A stretch of 8,624 bases of DNA from an uncultured Succinatimonas sp. (GTDB taxonomy: Bacteria > Pseudomonadota > Gammaproteobacteria > Enterobacterales > Succinivibrionaceae): NCBI GenBank assembly GCA_905201175.1, contig CAJKNC010000067.1, positions 1 to 8,624 of the forward strand. Direction: 5' to 3'. How positions within the stretch are numbered: the stretch's first letter is position 1; every line of letters begins with the position of its first letter. Positions 4,049 to 8,624 of this stretch are shown here, in pieces. The position numbers and the translations under genes were made by a program. Below the pieces are notes generated by a model. The model did no database searches. It was not told the origin of the DNA and saw only the letters and a list, made by a program, of their open reading frames with translations.

Positions 4049-5074
4049 ATGAATACAATTCTTGAAAAATTATATGCCGGCAAAGGATTAAACTTAGAAG
4101 AAAGCCATAATATTTTTACTGAGATTTTTGCAGGCAATCTCGATCCGATAGTATTCAGCTCTTTATTGACAGCAATGAAAATGAACGGCTACACCCCTGA
4201 CGAGATCGGCGGCGCAGCTCAAGCTATGATTGCTGCAGCTAAGCCTTTCAAGCGCGATAATAAAGTTAGAGTCGGCGAAATTGTAGGTACCGGCGGAGAC
4301 AAGCTCAAAACTATCAATATTTCCACTATTTCCGGAATTATCTGCGCTACCTTAGGACTTCACATTGCCAAGCACGGAAATACTGCTGTATCCTCTAAAA
4401 CCGGAGCCTCTGATGTTCTGAGCGCCTTAGGCTATGACGTCCGTGCTGATGAAGAAAAAACCCGTAAATGCCTGGAAGAATTAGGCTTTGCTTTCTTCTT
4501 CGCTCAGGTCTATCACCAGGGCATGCGCTATGCAGCTCCAGTACGCAAAGCTTTAGGCACTTCTACTATTTTTAATATCTTAGGACCCTTAACCAATCCA
4601 GCTCACGTTAATTATGAGCTTTTAGGCTGCTACGACAGCTCTCTTAACGAGACTTTAGCTCGCGCATTATATTTATCAGGAGTTAAGCGCGCCATGGTGG
4701 TCAACGGCAACGGCATGGATGAAATCTCCATCTTCGGCACCACTCTATACAGCGAATTATTTGAAGATGGCCATATCGAAACCGGCGCCTTAACAAAAGA
4801 AAGCTTCGGCATCAAGGTAAATTACACTCAAAAGCAGCTTGCTGGCGGAACACCTGAAGAAAATGCACAAATTGCGCTTAATATTCTCAAAGGCCATGGC
4901 ACTAACGCACAAAATGCGGTTATCGCTGCTAATGCTGCTGCAATGCTCCGCTTAGACGGCAAAGAAAGCAATTTAAAACACGGCTACGATATGGCTATGG
5001 CTGTAATCCTGTCCGGCAGCGGCTTTGATAAATTCCAGCAGATTGCCAAAGTCTCTCGCGGTGAAATTGCCTAA
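4049..5074 (+). CDS. trpD: Anthranilate phosphoribosyltransferase
   Basis: This 341-residue enzyme joins anthranilate to PRPP, giving phosphoribosylanthranilate. The PRPP loop GTGGD is at 80-84, with NIST at 90-93, AKHGN at 107-111 and SSKTGASD at 115-122. The anthranilate-contacting arginine is probably Arg166 in APVRKALG. LGPLTNPA lies at 178-185, the metal-binding Asp-Glu pair at 224-225 (GMDEIS), and LAGGTPEEN at 264-272. The segment usually written G-x-R-T before FNxLGP reads GTST here (170-173), replacing a commonly conserved Arg with Ser; the effect is unknown. It resembles the C-terminal half of the E. coli TrpGD fusion throughout but is a separate protein. AAAGG at 4036-4040 lies 8 nt before the ATG. 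It is the first structural gene after the attenuator, and 11 nt separate it from trpCF. Confidence 0.96.
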   Translation: MNTILEKLYAGKGLNLEESHNIFTEIFAGNLDPIVFSSLLTAMKMNGYTPDEIGGAAQAMIAAAKPFKRDNKVRVGEIVGTGGDKLKTINISTISGIICATLGLHIAKHGNTAVSSKTGASDVLSALGYDVRADEEKTRKCLEELGFAFFFAQVYHQGMRYAAPVRKALGTSTIFNILGPLTNPAHVNYELLGCYDSSLNETLARALYLSGVKRAMVVNGNGMDEISIFGTTLYSELFEDGHIETGALTKESFGIKVNYTQKQLAGGTPEENAQIALNILKGHGTNAQNAVIAANAAAMLRLDGKESNLKHGYDMAMAVILSGSGFDKFQQIAKVSRGEIA

Positions 5075-5085
5075 GGAATAAAAAA

Positions 5086-6507
5086 ATGCTGCACTCAGAA
5101 AAACTCAATGCCAAGGCAAAAGCTTTCTTAGGCTTAAATCATCAGGCTTTAGAAAATACTGTATTAGCTACCATCATTAATAAGAAAGTTTATGATGTTG
5201 AGAGCTTAAATAACGACTCCCTTAAGCGCACTCTTCCCCATGCAAGTCTAAAGGATGCGCTCTGTAAGAGCGGCCGCAGCTTTATTCTTGAGTGTAAACA
5301 ATCCTCTCCAACCTTAGGAGACTTCTGCAGCGATTTTAACTTAGACAAGCTATTATCAGCCTACAATCGTCATGGCAGCGCTATCTCAGTCTTATGTGAA
5401 GAACACTTCTTTAAAGGCTCTTTTACATATTTGAATTATGTAAAAGCTCATACTCATCTGCCTGTAATCTGCAAAGATTTTATTATCTGCAAAGAACAAA
5501 TAACTAAAGCATACAATTCCGGTGCTGATGCCATTTTATTGATGCTCTCTGTTGTAGACAAACATCTATTTAAAGAACTCTATGACTATGCAATATCTTT
5601 AAGCCTAGATGTTTTATGCGAGGTCGAAAATGAAGAAGAAGCCCTTTACGCAAAAGAATTGCATCTGCCTATAGTGGGAATCAATAACCGCAATTTAAAA
5701 ACACTAAAAATTAATCTTAACAAGGCTAAAACATTAGCTAAGCTTTTTGATAAAGACACTATCATTGTTTCAGAATCAGGCATTAAGACTCATCAGGATA
5801 TTGTTTCACTATCCCCTATCAGCAACTTTTTGATAGGCTCATCTTTAACTATTGAAAAAGATGTCGAATTTAAAGCTATTACGCTCTTATACGGTTTAAA
5901 TAAGATCTGCGGGCTCAAAACTCCAGAGGCTATCGAAGCCTGCATTGCCAATCACGCCGCAATAGGCGGCTTAATTTTCGCACCAAAATCGCCTCGCTTT
6001 ATCAATATGCATGATGCTGAAAAATTGATTGCCCCATATAAAGGCAAAATAAAATTTACAGGCGTTTTTGTCAATGAAGATATAGACTCAATAGTAGCTA
6101 TAGCCCAAACGTTAAATCTTGATTATTTGCAATTACACGGTTCCGAAAGCATTGAGAATATCAAGCTTATAAAAGAAAGACTGCCGCAAATAAAAATTAT
6201 CAAAGCATTTTCAATTGAAAATCAGGAAAGCTTTGAAAAAATTAAGCCATACCAAGAAATATGCGACCTGATTTTGCTTGATGCAAAAAATCCCGGCTCT
6301 GGCTCCAGTTTTGATTGGAATAGCATTCCTAAATTTATTGATAAAAATCGCACTCTCCTCTCAGGAGGAATTGGCTTGGACAATTTACAGGAAGCTTTAA
6401 GCTTGAACTTTGCAGGACTAGATTTGAACTCAAAGCTAGAAAGCGTTAAAGGCCTTAAAGATCCGCAGAAGATAGCTCAAGCTTTACGGATCATATGCAA
6501 GTTTTAA
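5086..6507 (+). CDS. trpCF: Bifunctional indole-3-glycerol phosphate synthase / phosphoribosylanthranilate isomerase
   Basis: This is a 473-residue fusion of two TIM barrels. Residues about 24-262 are TrpC, which closes the indole ring: FILECKQSSPTLG (66-78), CKDFII with Lys130, CEVENEEE (178-185), GINNRNL (198-204) and VSESGI (228-233). Residues about 270-473 are TrpF, the Amadori isomerase acting one step earlier: ICGL with the catalytic Cys275, LQLHG (348-352), the catalytic Asp399 in LLDA, and SGGIG (426-430). The order C then F and the linker are as in enteric and Vibrio-type bacteria. The protein is about 20 residues longer than the E. coli enzyme, almost entirely at the N-terminus (MLHSEKLNAKAKAFLGLNHQ). 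The start is supported by TAAGGA at 5072-5077, which overlaps the trpD stop and lies 8 nt before the ATG. trpB follows after 13 nt. Confidence 0.95.
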   Translation: MLHSEKLNAKAKAFLGLNHQALENTVLATIINKKVYDVESLNNDSLKRTLPHASLKDALCKSGRSFILECKQSSPTLGDFCSDFNLDKLLSAYNRHGSAISVLCEEHFFKGSFTYLNYVKAHTHLPVICKDFIICKEQITKAYNSGADAILLMLSVVDKHLFKELYDYAISLSLDVLCEVENEEEALYAKELHLPIVGINNRNLKTLKINLNKAKTLAKLFDKDTIIVSESGIKTHQDIVSLSPISNFLIGSSLTIEKDVEFKAITLLYGLNKICGLKTPEAIEACIANHAAIGGLIFAPKSPRFINMHDAEKLIAPYKGKIKFTGVFVNEDIDSIVAIAQTLNLDYLQLHGSESIENIKLIKERLPQIKIIKAFSIENQESFEKIKPYQEICDLILLDAKNPGSGSSFDWNSIPKFIDKNRTLLSGGIGLDNLQEALSLNFAGLDLNSKLESVKGLKDPQKIAQALRIICKF

Positions 6508-6520
6508 TTGGAGAATAACT

Positions 6521-7750
6521 ATGACTATTTTAAATCCTTTTTTTGGCAAATACGGCGGACAATATGTCCCTGAGGTTTTAGTACCTGCATTAAATGAGCT
6601 TGAAGAAGCTTTTATTGAATCACGCAATGATCCGTCTTTTAAGGCAGAGCTGACCAATTTACTGAATAAATATGCAGGCCGTCCGACTCCGTTAACCTTA
6701 TGCCGTAATTTAACTGCTGGTACCAAAACCAAAATTTATTTAAAGCGCGAAGATTTGCTGCACGGCGGTGCACACAAGACAAATCAAGTTTTAGGTCAGG
6801 CCTTACTGGCAAAGCGTATGGGCAAAACCCGCATCATAGCTGAAACCGGCGCAGGTCAGCATGGTGTAGCTACGGCTTTAATCTGCGCTCTTTTAGGCTT
6901 TAAATGCCGAATCTATATGGGCGCTACAGATACTGTAAGACAAAAGCCTAATGTTTTCCGCATGCGGCTTATGGGAGCTGAAGTTGTACCGGTACGCGTT
7001 GGCGCTGCAACTTTAAAAGAAGCCTGCAATGAAGCCTTGCGCGATTATGCCGCCAACTTCGAGCATACCCATTATATGATCGGCACTGCAGCCGGCCCTC
7101 ACCCTTTCCCAACTATTGTCAGAGAGTTCCAGAAAATCATCGGCGAGGAAATTCATCAGCAGATTTTAGAAGAAGAAGGCCGTTTGCCTGATGCCTGCAT
7201 CGCCTGCGTCGGCGGAGGCTCAAATGCTATCGGCATGTTTACTGATTTCCTAGATACCGATGTTCCTTTATACGGTGTTGAGCCTTATGGATACGGCATC
7301 AATACTGCAAAACACGGTGCTACCTTAGGCAAAGGAGTTGACGGCATCTTCTTTGGAGCATACTCAAAGAACCTGCAAACTGCTGACGGACAGATATGCG
7401 AATCCTACTCTGTCTCAGCTGGACTTGATTTCCCTTCTGTAGGTCCTCAGCATGCTTATCTGCAGGATATCGGCAGAGTCAAATATGTAGGTGCTACTGA
7501 CGAAGAGGCTTTGGCCGCTTTTGTCGAATTATCAGAGCGTGAAGGCATTATTCCTGCATTAGAATCATCTCATGCTTTAGCCTATGCTCTCAAAATCATG
7601 CGAGAAAATCCTAATAAAGAGCAAATCCTGGTTGTAAATCTTTCTGGACGCGGAGATAAAGATATCTTCAATGTTTCAGAAATCTTAGAAAAAAAAGGCT
7701 GCCTCACTGATAAAGGCATTGATATTTCTTCTCTTAAATATACTAAATAA
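6521..7750 (+). CDS. trpB: Tryptophan synthase beta subunit
   Basis: This 409-residue PLP enzyme condenses indole with serine. The PLP lysine is Lys86 in LLHGGAHKTN (79-88), the catalytic glutamate is Glu108 in AETGAGQHG (107-115), and the cofactor phosphate loop GGGSNAIGMF is at 231-240. GLDFPSVGPQHAYL, HEGIIPALESSHAL-type and NLSGRGDKD segments follow in the normal order. It is nearly collinear with the 397-residue E. coli protein, with about 12 extra residues at the C-terminus (CLTDKGIDISSLKYTK). It belongs to the TrpB1 type that partners TrpA. TTGGAG at 6508-6513 lies 7 nt before the ATG. trpA follows after 11 nt, consistent with equal expression of the two subunits of the alpha2-beta2 complex. 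Confidence 0.97.
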   Translation: MTILNPFFGKYGGQYVPEVLVPALNELEEAFIESRNDPSFKAELTNLLNKYAGRPTPLTLCRNLTAGTKTKIYLKREDLLHGGAHKTNQVLGQALLAKRMGKTRIIAETGAGQHGVATALICALLGFKCRIYMGATDTVRQKPNVFRMRLMGAEVVPVRVGAATLKEACNEALRDYAANFEHTHYMIGTAAGPHPFPTIVREFQKIIGEEIHQQILEEEGRLPDACIACVGGGSNAIGMFTDFLDTDVPLYGVEPYGYGINTAKHGATLGKGVDGIFFGAYSKNLQTADGQICESYSVSAGLDFPSVGPQHAYLQDIGRVKYVGATDEEALAAFVELSEREGIIPALESSHALAYALKIMRENPNKEQILVVNLSGRGDKDIFNVSEILEKKGCLTDKGIDISSLKYTK

Positions 7751-7761
7751 GGAGCTGCCTC

Positions 7762-8577
7762 ATGGAAAAGCGTTTTGAAAATACTTTTAAGTCTTTAAGC
7801 GAGCGCCATGAAGGTGCCTTTATGCCTTTTGTCACTCTCTGCGATCCTGATTATGATACCTCATTTAAAATTTTAAAAACCCTGGTGGAAAGCGGGGCTG
7901 ACGGCCTGGAATTAGGCTTCCCCTTCTCCGATCCCTGTGCAGATGGTCCGACCATACAGCATGCTGATAAAAGAGCTTTAGGATCTGGAGCCGTAACTGC
8001 TGATTTCTTTAAGCTTATCAAGGAAATGCGTCAGTTATACCCATCTTTGCCGATGTCCATTTTAGTGTATGCTAATGTAGTAGTAGCTCACGGCATTGAT
8101 AATTTCTTCAAATATGCTCAAGATTCCGGTCTTGATGCCGTATTAATTCCTGATGTTCCGGTAAATATGCTGCATACCTGCGAGGATTTCGTAGCCTGTG
8201 CACAGCGTCATGAAATTGATACAGTATTGATTGCTCCGCCTAATGCAGATGAAAAAACCTTAGAAGACATCGCCAAATACTCTCAAGGCTATACCTATGT
8301 GCTGTCGCGCTTCGGCATTACTGGAGTTGAAAATGCCTTCGGCAAGCCGGTAAGAGTAATTAAGCGCATCAAGGAATTAAACGGCGCCGCTCCTATCTTA
8401 GGCTTCGGCATTTCAACTCCAGAACATGTAAAACAAGCTTTGGATACTGGAGCTTGCGGAGCAATTGCAGGCTCTGCATGCGTTAAGATTATTGAAGAAA
8501 ATCTCGGCAATGTCGACGAAATGCTCAAAAAAATCGCCGCCTATGTTAAAGATATGAAGGCTGCTACTAAGTTATAA
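7762..8577 (+). CDS. trpA: Tryptophan synthase alpha subunit
   Basis: This 271-residue TIM barrel cleaves indole-3-glycerol phosphate to indole and glyceraldehyde 3-phosphate and passes the indole to TrpB through the internal tunnel. The catalytic Glu50 lies in LELGFPFSDP (49-58) and Asp61 in ADGPTIQ (60-66). The mobile loop region reads SRFGITGVENAFG, and the phosphate-binding GFGIST segment is present near residue 215. The length matches the usual 268 or so. AAGGAG at 7749-7754 overlaps the trpB stop and lies 7 nt before the ATG, so translation is likely coupled. It is the last gene of the operon and is followed by a hairpin. Confidence 0.97.
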   Translation: MEKRFENTFKSLSERHEGAFMPFVTLCDPDYDTSFKILKTLVESGADGLELGFPFSDPCADGPTIQHADKRALGSGAVTADFFKLIKEMRQLYPSLPMSILVYANVVVAHGIDNFFKYAQDSGLDAVLIPDVPVNMLHTCEDFVACAQRHEIDTVLIAPPNADEKTLEDIAKYSQGYTYVLSRFGITGVENAFGKPVRVIKRIKELNGAAPILGFGISTPEHVKQALDTGACGAIAGSACVKIIEENLGNVDEMLKKIAAYVKDMKAATKL

Positions 8578-8586
8578 GCTATAAAA

Positions 8587-8616
8587 AATTATCCCTGCTA
8601 AATATCAGGGATAATT
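8587..8616 (+). terminator. Hairpin after trpA, probable operon terminator
   Basis: AATTATCCCTG (8587-8597) and CAGGGATAATT (8606-8616) form a perfect 11-bp stem with an 8-nt loop, 9 nt after the trpA stop. It is followed by AAAATTAT rather than a clean T run, and the window stops at 8624, so its strength is unclear. The A run on the 5' side would give a better T tract for transcription arriving from the right. Confidence 0.65.
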
Positions 8617-8624
8617 AAAATTAT

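Noticed and set aside
1771..8577. Natural horizontal transfer of a trp operon into a Clostridia genome
   Set aside because: Transfer would normally bring whole genes. Here trpE is cut at its 5' end exactly where a foreign start codon begins, and there are no mobile-element ends, repeats or tRNA at the boundary.

Overview
The window looks like two unrelated bacterial genomes joined inside a gene. The left part, up to about position 1800, is GC-rich (38 of 60 bases are G or C in 1081-1140, counted by hand). It uses strong AAGGAG-type ribosome binding sites and resembles a gut Clostridia genome, possibly Oscillospirales/Faecalibacterium-like. The right part, to the end, is AT-rich (24 of 60 in 6241-6300), favours TTA leucine codons, and encodes tryptophan enzymes whose sequence, order and TrpC-TrpF fusion are gammaproteobacterial. 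A Succinivibrionaceae-like or other anaerobic Aeromonadales-type host is plausible, but both taxonomic labels are inferences from memory of protein and sequence style.

Left part: the minus strand carries a 2-keto-3-deoxygluconate (KDG) utilisation operon. It contains kdgA, a KDPG aldolase fused to a VOC/glyoxalase-like domain, followed by the start of kdgK, a PfkB-family sugar kinase that runs off the left edge. A compact GC-rich palindrome lies between them. The space right of kdgA is a divergent control region. It holds a consensus-like promoter for kdgA, an extended -10 promoter pointing right, two matching TTCC/GGAA inverted repeats 52 bp apart, another 9-bp inverted repeat, a good Shine-Dalgarno and an ATG at 1771. 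That layout fits a regulator gene starting at 1771, but only its first few codons can be present before the sequence becomes trpE.

Right part: trpE (lacking about 42 N-terminal residues), trpG, a rho-independent terminator, then a new promoter, a 15-residue leader peptide with tandem Trp codons, a classical attenuator, and trpD, trpCF, trpB and trpA with a final hairpin. Together the enzymes cover every step from chorismate to tryptophan. The layout makes two transcription units, trpEG and trpL-DCFBA, with attenuation at the second one rather than ahead of trpE.

The two most notable points are the junction near 1771-1803, most simply an assembly chimera at a short shared sequence, and the attenuator placed between trpG and trpD. 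I see no phage, transposon, CRISPR, tRNA or rRNA sequence, and no clearly new multigene system.
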